From: Bombyx mori
Taxonomy: Eukaryota > Arthropoda > Insecta > Lepidoptera > Bombycidae
Direction of reading: 5' to 3'
Assembly: GCF_030269925.1 (NCBI RefSeq)
Contig: NC_085109.1
Coordinates: 6,200,001-6,264,000, forward strand
DNA: 64,000 nucleotides
This document shows positions 12,235 to 21,531 of this stretch, piece after piece; position 1 is the first letter of the stretch, and every line of letters starts with the position of its first letter. A program made the position numbers and the translations under genes. The notes below the pieces were generated by a model. That model worked only from the letters and a program-made list of their open reading frames with translations. It did not search any database and was not told where the DNA came from.

Positions 12235-12670
12235 TGAGCACATATCTAATGATTTTACATGACTTTTTGGCGGGAACGCGCGGAGTGAAGTTGTGTGATT
12301 TGTTTTATTTTGCCTATTTAGAGTTTCTTCAGGTTTAAATATGTAATAACGGTGGTTTATTAACTGTTTAGTATCTGTGAAGGTGCACAAATGTGGGAAA
12401 ATGAAACAAAGCCGCTGGACATAACTTATCGGGATCCTCCAAAAAGTCCACTGAAAAAATCTCAGTAAATGACCACCATTTTACTGAGAATACTTCATCC
12501 CATATCATCTCATTTCATTTAATTTCATCCCAGTTGATTAATGTCTCAAATTAATCATCTTCATTTCATTTCACTCCACATGATAATTTTTCATAATAAT
12601 AAGAATATAACTTAAAATAAGAAATGACTTAAAGGTCTTAGTTACCAGGTCATAAAATCCTTTAAAAAAA
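12235..12670 (-). repeat. 439-bp repeat, inverted third copy
   Basis: The reverse complement reproduces the landmarks of copies 1 and 2, including ggatcccgataagtt, the ctcagtaaa/tttactgag hairpin (about 12460-12490) and gcgttcccgccaaaaagtca at the inner end. It lies about 1.3 kb from the tandem pair in opposite orientation. Confidence 0.8.
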
Positions 12671-12708
12671 AGATTGTACAAGTGGAGTTATAAATAAAGC
12701 AATACAGA

Positions 12709-12920
12709 TTTTTTTTTTTTGCCTAGATGTGTGGTCGAGCTCACAGCCCACCTGGTGTTAAGTGGTTACTGGAACCTATAGACATCTACAACGTAAATGC
12801 GCCACACACCTTGAGATATAAGTTCTAAGGTCTCAGTATAGTTACAACGGCTACCTCACCCTTCAAACCGAAACGCATTACTGCTTCACGGCAGAAATAG
12901 GCGGGGCGGTGGTACCTACC
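12709..12920 (-). mobile_element. Bm1 SINE, 5'-truncated
   Basis: A poly-T tail at 12709 is followed by the tail half of Bm1. It ends at ggcggggcggtggtacctacc, so it is slightly shorter than most truncated copies here. Confidence 0.9.
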
Positions 12921-13388
12921 AAAAATGGGCTAGATGACGTTAATGGTTTTGTTGACTCCATAATACTTCATGCGTAGTTAATAACGACGCGCTATATAGA
13001 ATTTTATTTTCGTTTTTCTGAAAAAAGGCCATAATGATCTAGGTAAAGACGTAATAAATTGTCCAAGGGTAGTTATAATTTGTGAAAATGTTTTTGTTGC
13101 ATAATATCTTATAGATATTAAAACATACTGATAATAAATAGCGTAATAACAAGACAGATATGGTAGTTCATGTCTTAAACGATATGCTTTCGTTTTTATG
13201 GACGCTTTTGATTAGATCACAATTATTTTTACAGATAATCAATTAATGATCGGCAAAACACTTAGGAACGACTTGTGCGATTTATTGATTTGTTTTAATT
13301 AGGTACACGGTTGATATGAAGTTATTATGATTTACAATTATATAGCATCAAAGTTCCAATGTAAAGGTTTCAAGTTGGTTTTTGCTTT

Positions 13389-13389
<1 letters not shown>
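12921..13389. other. AT-rich spacer
   Basis: No gene or repeat recognised between the SINE and the microsatellite. Confidence 0.5.
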
Positions 13390-13444
<55 letters not shown>

Positions 13445-13549
13445 TGCGTGCGTGTGCGTGCCTGCGTGCGTGCGTGTGTGTGCGTGTGCGTGTGTGCGTG
13501 TGCGTGTGCGTGTGCGTGTGCGTGTGCGTGTGCGTGCGTGCGTGTGCGT

Positions 13550-13595
<46 letters not shown>
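13390..13595. repeat. (TG)n / (CG)-interrupted microsatellite
   Basis: About 200 bp of alternating TG with regular CG interruptions (tgcg and tgtgcg sub-repeats). It sits exactly where the A-rich tail of the adjacent minus-strand Bm1 would be. ORFs over it translate to poly Cys/Val/Arg or His/Thr and are artefacts. Confidence 0.95.
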
Positions 13596-13597
<2 letters not shown>

Positions 13598-13818
13598 AAG
13601 CTCACGGGCCACCTGGTGTTAAGTGGTTACCGGAGCCCATAGATATACACAAAGTAAATACGGCCACTTACCTTGTGATATGCATTCTAAGGTCTCCGTT
13701 TTAACAATACAACGGCTGTTCTACCCTTCAAACCGAAACGCATTACTGCTTCACGGCAGAAATAGGCGGGGTGGTGGTACTTACCCGTGCGGACTCACAA
13801 GACGTCCTACCATCAGTT
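13596..13818 (-). mobile_element. Bm1 SINE, 5'-truncated, tail replaced by microsatellite
   Basis: The body matches the Bm1 tail half (aagctcacgggccacctgg ... gcggactcacaag). The normal poly-T/ttgcttag tail is replaced by the (TG)n tract. Divergence is moderate. Confidence 0.88.
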
Positions 13819-14325
13819 AAAAATAAAAGAATTTTTCTGTTATCAGTAAGCGGGTCTTCAAAAATGATATTTAATTAGTTTATTAGATAAATTTCTTTCG
13901 TATGGGTTACATACTCCTTATATGTTTAAATTTCTATAGTAAAAATATACAAATTAAAACAAATATCTGTTCAATAGACAGGAATCAATCCATACAAATG
14001 ACTTCTTGATTTTTCATTAATTATCTCAAAAATTACACAAGAATTCAGAGTAAGACGTAAAGCACTAATATTGCTTAGCTTGGTTCGTAACATTACTGCG
14101 TCTACCACAACAGATAAAAATTAAAAATACATTCTTATAGAAATTTAAATAACTATGTGTTTTATAAATTTGAATATAATTGCTAGCTTATAATTGCTGC
14201 TTAGAATAGCTAAGATGCTTGAATGTATGAAAAGAGTTTTTTATAGAAAAATAGACGGTAGTTAGCAAAATATTCAAATGTCGATGAATAACACTGCCCG
14301 TGGACAACGAAAACTGTGAAGTATA
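13819..14325. other. AT-rich spacer
   Basis: No gene or recognisable repeat. Confidence 0.5.
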
Positions 14326-14606
14326 AGAGTCGTCTAATAACAAAGGGGGCAATCTGTGCATTTGGACAAAAAAAAATTATTGATATGTCAATACAGATTG
14401 ATTTGAATATAATCGTCTCCTTCAAAGAATACGGTTCAAAACCTGCATTAAATAAAGGTTAATAGTTAACCTGTTATTTATCTAAGATGTCGTTCTGAAG
14501 AGTTTTGTGACTGCCAATGGAATACAAAGTCAATAATTCGTTTTTCTGATTTACCAATCATTGTTCAAAAGTCAGATTGCCGGCTTTGATAATAATAGTC
14601 GACTCA
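14326..14606 (+). mobile_element. MITE, left partner of an inverted pair
   Basis: An element of about 281 bp whose two ends are inverted versions of (T)GAGTCG(T/A)CTAwTATCAAAG followed by a GGCAATCTG-like block, flanked by TA on each side. This suggests a Tc1/mariner-type MITE. It encodes nothing. Its sequence recurs inverted at 14999-15276. Confidence 0.75.
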
Positions 14607-14998
14607 TAATTTGTACTAAACGATGCTCGGTATTGTTTTTTTTTTGATAAATTGTGTTTTTAGAAATTATATTTAAATACGAATTACATATTGATAAAAT
14701 GATGAAATATTCCAAGATCGTTTAGGCAATTTTAAGTGGATTTGGGTGGCTTAACAACGCCATCTGCTGAAATAGCTTTAGTGTTATTGTGTCTTTAAAG
14801 AAGTTATTATTCGCCAATAGATGTCGGGAAGAGTCATAAAGTTGATTATCGATAAAGTTGATTGTTGAAAACACAAATAAAACAACATATTCTGAAAATA
14901 AATCGTAGCTAGATCGATTTATCGCCCCCGAAATCGCCTGTATAAATACTAAATTTTATAAAAATAGTTGGTGCCGTTTCCGAGATTCTGATTATATA
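14607..14998. other. spacer of the foldback pair
   Basis: About 390 bp between the two opposed MITEs. It contains gccatctgctgaaatag and gccaatagatgtcggg motifs that also occur, diverged, near 26700-26810, so part of it is probably an older repeat. Confidence 0.5.
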
Positions 14999-15276
14999 TG
15001 AGTCGACTATTATCAAAGCCGGCAATGTGACTTTTGGACAATTATTGGTAAATCAGAAAAACGAATTATTGACTTTGTATTCCATTGGCAGTCACAAAAC
15101 TCTTCTGAACGACATCTTAGATAAATAACAGGTTAAGTATTAACCTTTATTTAATGCAGGTTTTGAACCGTATTCTTTGAAGGAGACGATTATATTCAAA
15201 TCAATCTGTATTGACATATCAATAACATTTTTTTGTTCAAATGCACAGATTGCCACCTTTGATAATAGACGACTCA
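14999..15276 (-). mobile_element. MITE, right partner of an inverted pair
   Basis: The reverse complement of the element at 14326-14606, about 278 bp and very similar by eye. It has the same TIR-like ends and TA flanks. With the left copy it forms a foldback of about 950 bp. Confidence 0.75.
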
Positions 15277-15403
15277 TATATACAAGAATTGCCCGTTTAA
15301 AAGTATAAAATTTGAAAGGTGGAATGTAATAAACGAGAGTTTTAACCGTAGAAGAAGTTCAGATTATGACTTCGACTCACCTAGAAACCGAAGACTGGTT
15401 TTA

Positions 15404-15811
15404 CTGGTAGTAGGACCTCTTGTGAGTCTGCACGGGTAAGTACCACCACCCTGCCATTTCTGCCGTGAAGTAGTAATGCGTTTCGGTTTGAAGGACGGGG
15501 CAGCCGTTGTAACTATACTGAGAGCTTAGAACTTATATCTTTTTTTATTTTTTTTACTGCCCAAACAGCCAGACGAGCGTACGGCCCACCTGATGGTGAG
15601 TGGTTACCGTCGCCCATGGACTTCAGCAATGTCAGGGGCAGAACGAAGCCGCTGCCTACCAAAGACCTATATCTCAAGATGGGTGGCGCAGAAGTCATGT
15701 CTCAGGGTGGGTGGCGGCATTTACGTTGTAGATGTCTGTGGGCTCCAGTAACCACTTAACACCAGGTGGACTGTGAGCTCCCTCACCCATCTTAGCAATA
15801 AATAAAAAAGA
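15404..15811 (+). mobile_element. Bm1 SINE, 5'-truncated, interrupted by a LINE tail
   Basis: The tail half of Bm1 starts at ggtagtaggacctcttgtgag and is interrupted at 15541-15667 by another retroelement. It resumes at tatatctcaagatggg with a small duplication of the gggtgggtggcg block, and ends in aataaataaaa. Confidence 0.88.
15541..15667 (-). mobile_element. CR1-like LINE tail nested in Bm1
   Basis: A 127-bp, 5'-truncated insertion with its T-rich tail on the left. The body gacgagcgtacggcccacc ... agccgctgcctacc is the same 3' end as at 29385-29690. Target duplication tatatct is present at 15534-15540 and 15668-15674. Confidence 0.85.
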
Positions 15812-16189
15812 GAATAGATAAAAACCCAAACGAAACTTACTATGTTTTGCATAGAGCGTTATCCAAAGACAAACAAAATATGGCTGCTAAAGATAACGCC
15901 TTGAGACTGTTTTTTGAGTTTTGAAAAACGCTTACGTAACTGATATGACCTTGTATGGAATTTTAATCCATTATTTCCATGGTTAGTAAAAACTGCTGCA
16001 AAAATTTGGCTACGACTTAAACGAGGCTTTACCTTAAGCTTATGATTTTTTTAAAGTATTATCATTACTGCCGGAGTGTAGGTATTCATTGCGACCGGTT
16101 TTTGAGAATCTGAACTCTGTCCGTATTAGATTTTAAGTATTAGTCCAAAAGGATCCAAGAAAAATAATATTTTGGAATAATATATTATT
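15812..16189. other. spacer, no gene seen
   Basis: No coding or repeat signal recognised. Confidence 0.5.
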
Positions 16190-16440
16190 ATCGTTTAGCG
16201 TGGTATGGACATGTGATGCATAGAGAGAAGATGCATGTGACTAGGAGATGTATGGAAATGGTAGTGCAAGGTAGAGGGGGAAGAGGTTTACCGAAGAAGA
16301 CATGGATGGAGTGAGCGAATGACAATATGAGAGAGAGAGGAGTGAGTGTTGAGATGACGGCTGGTAGAAGAGAGTGGAAGAGAAAAATTAGCTGTGCCGA
16401 CCCCACCTAGTGAGATAAGGTGGAGAAAAAGAAGAAGAAT
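16190..16440 (+). pseudogene. RTE-type LINE 3' end
   Basis: The plus strand encodes the C-terminal end of an RTE-like reverse transcriptase polyprotein: RWYGHVMHREKMHVTRRCM, then GRGLPKKTWME, where an in-frame stop follows. The 3' terminus is the simple gaaaaagaagaagaa tail typical of RTE-like elements. It is 5'-truncated. A second copy lies inverted at 31515-31768. Confidence 0.75.
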
Positions 16441-17002
16441 ACATTATCGTTTAGTTTTAGTCGGCTTCAAAGAGGAAGATGCTTCATTCGACTCCCATGT
16501 TCGTTTTTGTACCATGATCCGTAAATCCAAAAATCATACGTAGACTGAAGACTGTGGTAGGGTAGAGCAAACAAATCCATCTACCCTCGTTCTGATCCTT
16601 TTGTTGATATTTCCATTGAAACTCGTAACGACAATAAATACTCACGGTGTCATCAGTTTTCCCTTTAAATCATTGAATTAACCCATTAGTACATTATAAA
16701 TAGTAGTATTTATAATGTAATGTATATGTAATTATAAATAGTAGTATTTATAATGTAGTTAACCACGAAGGCTTAAAACAATTCGTAAATGAATATTCAT
16801 TTTTCGACTTCATACTTCACTACATTAAGAAATTGGTTCATTTTCGCATTATCTCTTTATTTAAAATCAAAATTTTAATAGAAGATCACACTTCACTTGA
16901 AGGTCAAAGGAAGTTAGATTGTTATTATTATTTTATTTTTGCTCAAATAGGCAAACGAGTTTACAGACTACCTGCGGAAAATGGTTTCAAAAGCTTACAT
17001 AC
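16441..17002. other. spacer with a duplicated small hairpin
   Basis: No gene. At 16693-16716 and again at 16731-16754 the sequence attataaata-gtag-tatttataat forms a perfect 10-bp stem with a 4-nt loop, repeated at a 38-bp spacing. Confidence 0.65.
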
Positions 17003-17013
17003 AACACAAAGCT
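17003..17013. repeat. LINE target-site duplication, left copy
   Basis: aacacaaagct is identical to 21633-21643 on the far side of the Jockey-type LINE. It lies next to the element's A-tail (T-run on the plus strand). Confidence 0.92.
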
Positions 17014-17221
17014 TTTTTTTATTTTTTTTTTTTTTTTTTATGATTGAAAGTTTACTGGTGGCCCGAAGGCCTTTCCAGTTTCACCAGGACAGGTGGGCGA
17101 GCAAAGGCTCAGCCAAGAGGGGTGGGATTTGCTAACAACTGCCCGAGCGCCTCCGAAGGAGACCTAACAACTCAAGAGCAATTGTTTCGCGAATGAATCT
17201 ACTACCGGATCGGAATCGCGA

Positions 17222-17255
17222 CCCGCTGAGAAGATCCGGCGAGAAACTCAGCGGG
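17222..17255. other. stem-loop in LINE 3' UTR
   Basis: cccgctgag (17222-17230) pairs perfectly with ctcagcggg (17247-17255) around a 16-nt loop, just downstream of the ORF2 stop. A related element at 46260-46293 has the same stem with a compensated base pair. Confidence 0.75.
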
Positions 17256-17267
17256 CTGATGCATGGG

Positions 17268-20150
17268 TTAGGTTGCACGTCGACCTCTTTGTCGAGTTCG
17301 ACGAGTACGGTTACCGGGGTCCCTAAGCCTGCCCCTAGTATTAGAGCTGAAGGCATCTAATGCAAATGTTATTGGATCTGATGGATCCGTAAGGACGTGT
17401 CTAGGGCGTCGACGGTGACTGGCTCCTGCATGATCAGGATTCGGGGAGTAGTCAGCGGCGGCAACGATAAGGCGATTATCATGACGCATAGCCTTATCGA
17501 AGTATCGTTCCGACGCTGACTTCATGTATTTCCGAATTGATTCGAGGCCCAGGTCGTCGTGTAGGTCAACGTTCCTCACGAACCACGGAGCCCCGACAGC
17601 TAACCTGCAAAAGCGGGATTGTAGGGATTGGAGGGTGTCTATGTGTGTGCGGGCCGCGTGAGCGAACACCACACTCGCGTAAGTCATGACGGGCCTTATG
17701 CAAGTTTTGTAAAGTGTCACCTTGTTCCGAAGGGACATTTTACTCCGCTTACAGATCATGGGGTAGAGTCTACCGAGAATAAACGCGGCACGGTCACGGA
17801 CTGATTTTATATGCGGGCGGAATGTCATCGATGCATCCAGGGTAACGCCCAGGTACTTGACCTTCCTGGCCCAGGGTATGGGTTGTCTAAAGAGATTAAT
17901 CGGGGGTGTGAGATTCCTCCTCCTAATCCGGGAGGAAATCCGTGTGGAGCTTCCCCTCTGAAATAGCACCGCAGTACTTTTCGCTGGGTTGATGTCTATG
18001 CGCCATTTTCGGAACCACTGTCCTAGGGCTAGGGCTGCGCTCTGAAGCTTCTTCGCGATTAGGGACTTATTTCTACTAGAATAGTAAACAGTCGTGTCGT
18101 CGGCGAATAAAGCTAAATGGGTCGGCGGCGACCGGGGAATATCGTTGACGAATAAGCTAAATAGGAGGGGTGAGAGGACAGAGCCTTGCGGGACTCCAGC
18201 TGTGAGAGGTCGTGGGGAGGAGCGGGTTCCCTCGACTCGATATCGAAAAGAGCGGTTCGACAAGAAGTCCCGTATGATGAGCACGAGACTATCCGGCACG
18301 CCCATGTTGAATAGTTTGAAAATCAAACCATTGTGCCAGACTTTGTCGAACGCTTTTGCGACGTCGAAGAAGAGAGCTCCCGTGTATAACGGTTTTGGTC
18401 GATTAAGCCCCACAAGAATGTGCTCCGTGAGGCGGTGCACCTGTTGAACGCATGAGTGATTTGTACGGAATCCGAATTGTTCATCGATAAGAATGCCCTT
18501 GGATGAGACGAAGTCTCTGAGGCGTTTGTAGAGCAGACGCTCATACAGTTTGCCTAGAGACATGAGGAGGCTAATCGGGCGGTAGCTCGTCGGATCATTT
18601 TTTGGTTTACCGGGTTTATGTATGCCGATAACGTCCGCTTCTTTCCACACCGCGGGAAAGATACAGTTCGCCATAGCGGCATTGAAAATAGATGCCAACA
18701 TCACGATGAGTTGGACGGGTAGAAGTTTAATAACGCGGTTAGATATACCGTCGGAACCGGGAGCCTTGCGAGGACGTAGGTCTTTGATCAAGTCTTTAAC
18801 TTCCATCGGGGTGACGGGTGGTAACGCATCCGAGGGTGGCAAGGAGGCTCTGCGTTCTACCTCACTGTCTACTAATTCTACATGTACAGGGTCCACGGAT
18901 TGAGTGCTGGGCGTGCACTGGGTTTGCAATGTATCGGCCAGCAGCTCTGCTTTTTCGTCATCATCGAACGCCGCGAGTCGGCCTGAGGGGCCTACGAGGG
19001 GGGGCATAGTTACTACCGTATCCGATTTGAGAGTACGAGCTAAGCGGTAGTAAGACCTTTGGGAGGGCGCGAGTCCTTCTAAGAAATCAGACCATCTGGC
19101 ATCTCGGACTTCGGCGATGCGAGACTTTACGTCGCGTTGTAGGGCACGCATTCGAATACGATTTTCCGCGGTAGGATACCTGTCGTAGGCGCGTATCGAG
19201 GCGTTCTTAGCTCTAAGAAGTTCCCTAATATCGTCGGACAATTTGAAGCGGTGAAGGAAGTCCTCCGCTACAACTTGTTTCGATGACCTATCTAATGTCG
19301 AGGTGATGTGTGACGTTAAGATGTCTATGGCTTCAGCGGTATCCTGAGGAGACGGGATAGAGTCCGGGTTAAACGGGAGCGATGGTGGATCAGATTCAGC
19401 CAGGCTGATGCCCAGCGTGTGCCAATCCACCACAGTCCTCGTGACGGGAACGGAATCGGGAGCGCGACCGAGCTTCATAACGACGGGACGGTGGTCTGAA
19501 TCTAACTCTGAAACTACTTCGATCGAGTGTAAGCGCAGAGTTACGTTTTTTAATAACGCTATGTCGAGTATATCCGGGCGATGCGCGATATTTAGCGGGT
19601 AGTGAGTCGGGGTTAGCGGAGCGACGATATCGAAGGCGAGATCATCGACTAACGCGTCAAGCCGCCTGCCATTCGGGGTTGTGGTGTGTGAGTTCCACCT
19701 GATGTGTTTACAATTTAGGTCGCCCGCCAGAATGACAGAGCTCCCCATACCGAGCAGCGCCTCGATATCACTGCTTAGAACGATCTTATCCGGTGGAAGA
19801 TAAACGGACGCGATAACGATCGGCGCGTGTCCCGTTAGTGAGATTCGGCACACTGATGCTTCGATATTAGCGAGCGCGGGAGGATCGAGCGGGACGCAAT
19901 GCAGGGCTCTTCTATAGTAAATGACGGTACCACCACCACGGGCAGAGAGCCTGTCGTTCCTGACCATGTTATAGTTCGCGATTTTAGGGTCACGGCGCGC
20001 GGGCTTAAGTAGGGTCTCCTGCACTAAAAAGATATCAATTTGGTGGTCACGCAAAAACTCAGAAACCTGATCACATTGATTTGCGAGACCGTAAGCGTTA
20101 AAAAATCCTATCGTTACGGATAGGGGCTTTATTCTACTTATATACGCCAT
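17268..20150 (-). CDS. LINE ORF2: endonuclease and reverse transcriptase
   Basis: An intact 960-residue polyprotein for target-primed reverse transcription. Residues about 11-225 form an APE-type endonuclease: FFNAYGL with N18, LVQET with E45, ILAGDLNCKHIRWNS, LDIAL, and SDHRPV with the catalytic DH. The reverse transcriptase follows: RKAPGSDGIS, YRPISLLMSLGKLYERLL, FFDVAKAFDKVWH, GVPQGSVLSPLLFSLFVND, and the catalytic LALFADDTTVYYS, then KYLGVTLDASMTF in the thumb region. No RNase H domain is seen. The protein acts in the nucleus, nicking target DNA and copying LINE (or SINE) RNA. There are no internal stops or frameshifts, and all key residues checked are present, so the enzyme may be active. 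The ATG lies just after the ORF1 stop, suggesting termination-reinitiation. Confidence 0.95.
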   Translation of the reverse strand: MAYISRIKPLSVTIGFFNAYGLANQCDQVSEFLRDHQIDIFLVQETLLKPARRDPKIANYNMVRNDRLSARGGGTVIYYRRALHCVPLDPPALANIEASVCRISLTGHAPIVIASVYLPPDKIVLSSDIEALLGMGSSVILAGDLNCKHIRWNSHTTTPNGRRLDALVDDLAFDIVAPLTPTHYPLNIAHRPDILDIALLKNVTLRLHSIEVVSELDSDHRPVVMKLGRAPDSVPVTRTVVDWHTLGISLAESDPPSLPFNPDSIPSPQDTAEAIDILTSHITSTLDRSSKQVVAEDFLHRFKLSDDIRELLRAKNASIRAYDRYPTAENRIRMRALQRDVKSRIAEVRDARWSDFLEGLAPSQRSYYRLARTLKSDTVVTMPPLVGPSGRLAAFDDDEKAELLADTLQTQCTPSTQSVDPVHVELVDSEVERRASLPPSDALPPVTPMEVKDLIKDLRPRKAPGSDGISNRVIKLLPVQLIVMLASIFNAAMANCIFPAVWKEADVIGIHKPGKPKNDPTSYRPISLLMSLGKLYERLLYKRLRDFVSSKGILIDEQFGFRTNHSCVQQVHRLTEHILVGLNRPKPLYTGALFFDVAKAFDKVWHNGLIFKLFNMGVPDSLVLIIRDFLSNRSFRYRVEGTRSSPRPLTAGVPQGSVLSPLLFSLFVNDIPRSPPTHLALFADDTTVYYSSRNKSLIAKKLQSAALALGQWFRKWRIDINPAKSTAVLFQRGSSTRISSRIRRRNLTPPINLFRQPIPWARKVKYLGVTLDASMTFRPHIKSVRDRAAFILGRLYPMICKRSKMSLRNKVTLYKTCIRPVMTYASVVFAHAARTHIDTLQSLQSRFCRLAVGAPWFVRNVDLHDDLGLESIRKYMKSASERYFDKAMRHDNRLIVAAADYSPNPDHAGASHRRRPRHVLTDPSDPITFALDAFSSNTRGRLRDPGNRTRRTRQRGRRAT

Positions 20151-20153
20151 TGA

Positions 20154-21274
20154 TTACCGGCGGAGTGAGGGGAGGACGTACGTATTTAATGACGCGTATA
20201 CGTCGGCGTATTCCTGCACAACGGCGATAAAGTGTTGTGCAGTGGAGGCAGCGCGAATGGCGTCGCCCAAAGCGTTAACGCGCTCAAAGTTGATCGACTG
20301 AAAGAAGTCGATCGCTAAAGCGAGATTGTCGGACGCGGTCGGAGGGCAAGTCGCGGGAGAGGGACGAGTCGCGGGGGCGGGACGAATCGCGGAGGAGGGA
20401 GTTGTAGCCGTGTTCGTGTACGGCAGCGGTTTTGCCCAGGCCGAGACACTGGGCACCGCCGCCGGAACGAACGCTGGCTTAGCCTGCGACGCAGAGGGTG
20501 CCGAGGCTTTGATGTCTGGACCGGTGTCCAGTGGTCGTCGGGTGTTTGAACCTTAATTTGAATGCCGTTCGCGAGGTTACGGGCATTCGTGAAATTTATA
20601 TTTTTGGCCTTAAGGGCCAGGCAAACTCGATCCCAAGCTGCCTTCTCCTGAAGGATAACCGGGGGAGGGGTCTGGGTTTTATTTTGTGCCACCGGACGCG
20701 GCGACGGAGTGGCACGGGCTGGGGGCGCAACGGGAGTCTGAGGGCGGGGGCGCGACGCGTTCACGGCTTTGCTAATTTTAGCGGCCGCGGGAGCTCGAGA
20801 CTCCGCGGCACGCTTCTTACCCTTCTGTACCAGGGTGAATCCATCCGTCGATGAGGCGGGGGCGAGGTCGACCTCCATGTCCGAGTCAGAGTCGGAGCAC
20901 GAGGAGGCGGGTGCAGGCGACCTACGAGCAAGTGTAGGTGTTTTAGAGGGCGCGACGGACGCCGCGGATGATCGCTCAGCTGAAACGATGGTCACGGCGG
21001 ACGACGCAGCAGCTTTTCTCGCCAGTATAGGCGACACGGGAGCGGCAGGCACGACAGAGGCTGCGGTGCTCAATGCAGAAGCTCTGCACGCAGGTACAGG
21101 CGACGCAGGAGCAGCGAGCGCGGCGGAGTCCTCGAGAGGGCTCGCAGTGTGATTGGCCTTGAAGGCCAGAAACTCTGAGGCGAGCTGTGGGTGGCGAAGT
21201 CGGAGGAATTCCGCGAATACAGCGTCCATGATCGCTGAGTACCCAGGTGGGGCGGCCCCGGGTCTTGAAAACAC
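20154..21274 (-). pseudogene. LINE ORF1 (gag-like), internally deleted and frameshifted
   Basis: ORF1 proteins of this group bind the LINE RNA through a PRE_C2HC region and CCHC zinc knuckles. Here the N-terminal 240 or so residues are present (FAEFLRLRHPQLASEFLAF, a Ser/Ala/Pro-rich linker, then AWDRVCLALKAKNINFTNAR, the start of the PRE_C2HC-like part). At about 20518-20535 the sequence jumps and changes frame. The C-terminal part continues in another frame (20456 to 20154), ending FFQSINFERVNALGDAIR and FIAVVQEYADVYASLN, a characteristic ORF1 C-terminus. No CCHC knuckle is present in either frame, so the deletion removed the nucleic-acid-binding core. The broken frame reads on into Arg/Pro-rich sequence to 20315. 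The exact deletion length cannot be given without a related intact copy. Confidence 0.85.
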
Positions 21275-21390
21275 TCGCCTTGCGAGGCCCCAACTTCTCG
21301 GACCTGAGCGGTTCTATTGAACACAGGTGGCAATGCGGCGCGATTACTACAGGACAAAGAAAAAGCACAACAAAACAGAAATTACGAAAA

Positions 21391-21531
21391 GAAACAAAAC
21401 AAATAAATACTTGCAGGAAACCACTTTGTCGGCAGATGTACCACGAACACAGAAACAACAAAAGGAAACAAAACAAATAAAAACTTCCAGAAAGAGCACT
21501 TAGTCGGCAGATGTACCACAAACACAGGCCG
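21391..21531 (-). repeat. two-unit 74-bp repeat in LINE 5' UTR
   Basis: gaaacaaaacaaataa starts at 21391 and 21465, and both units contain gtcggcagatgtaccac. Repeated 5' UTR monomers often act as LINE promoters, and that role is inferred here. The region just 5' of it (21532-21600) has a separate short repeat of gcgaacaa/gccgggc. Confidence 0.75.

Noticed and set aside
13327..13704. ORFs of 76-125 codons on both strands rich in Cys/Val/Arg or His/Thr
   Set aside because: They are translations of the (TG)n microsatellite in several frames and have no coding evidence.
18094..18447. Plus-strand ORFs of 60-127 codons inside 17.3-21.2 kb
   Set aside because: These are antisense shadows of the GC-rich LINE ORF1/ORF2.
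20976..21521. 181-codon minus-strand ORF over the LINE 5' UTR
   Set aside because: It overlaps ORF1 in another frame, its N-terminal part is a translation of the 5' UTR repeats, and it has no conserved features.
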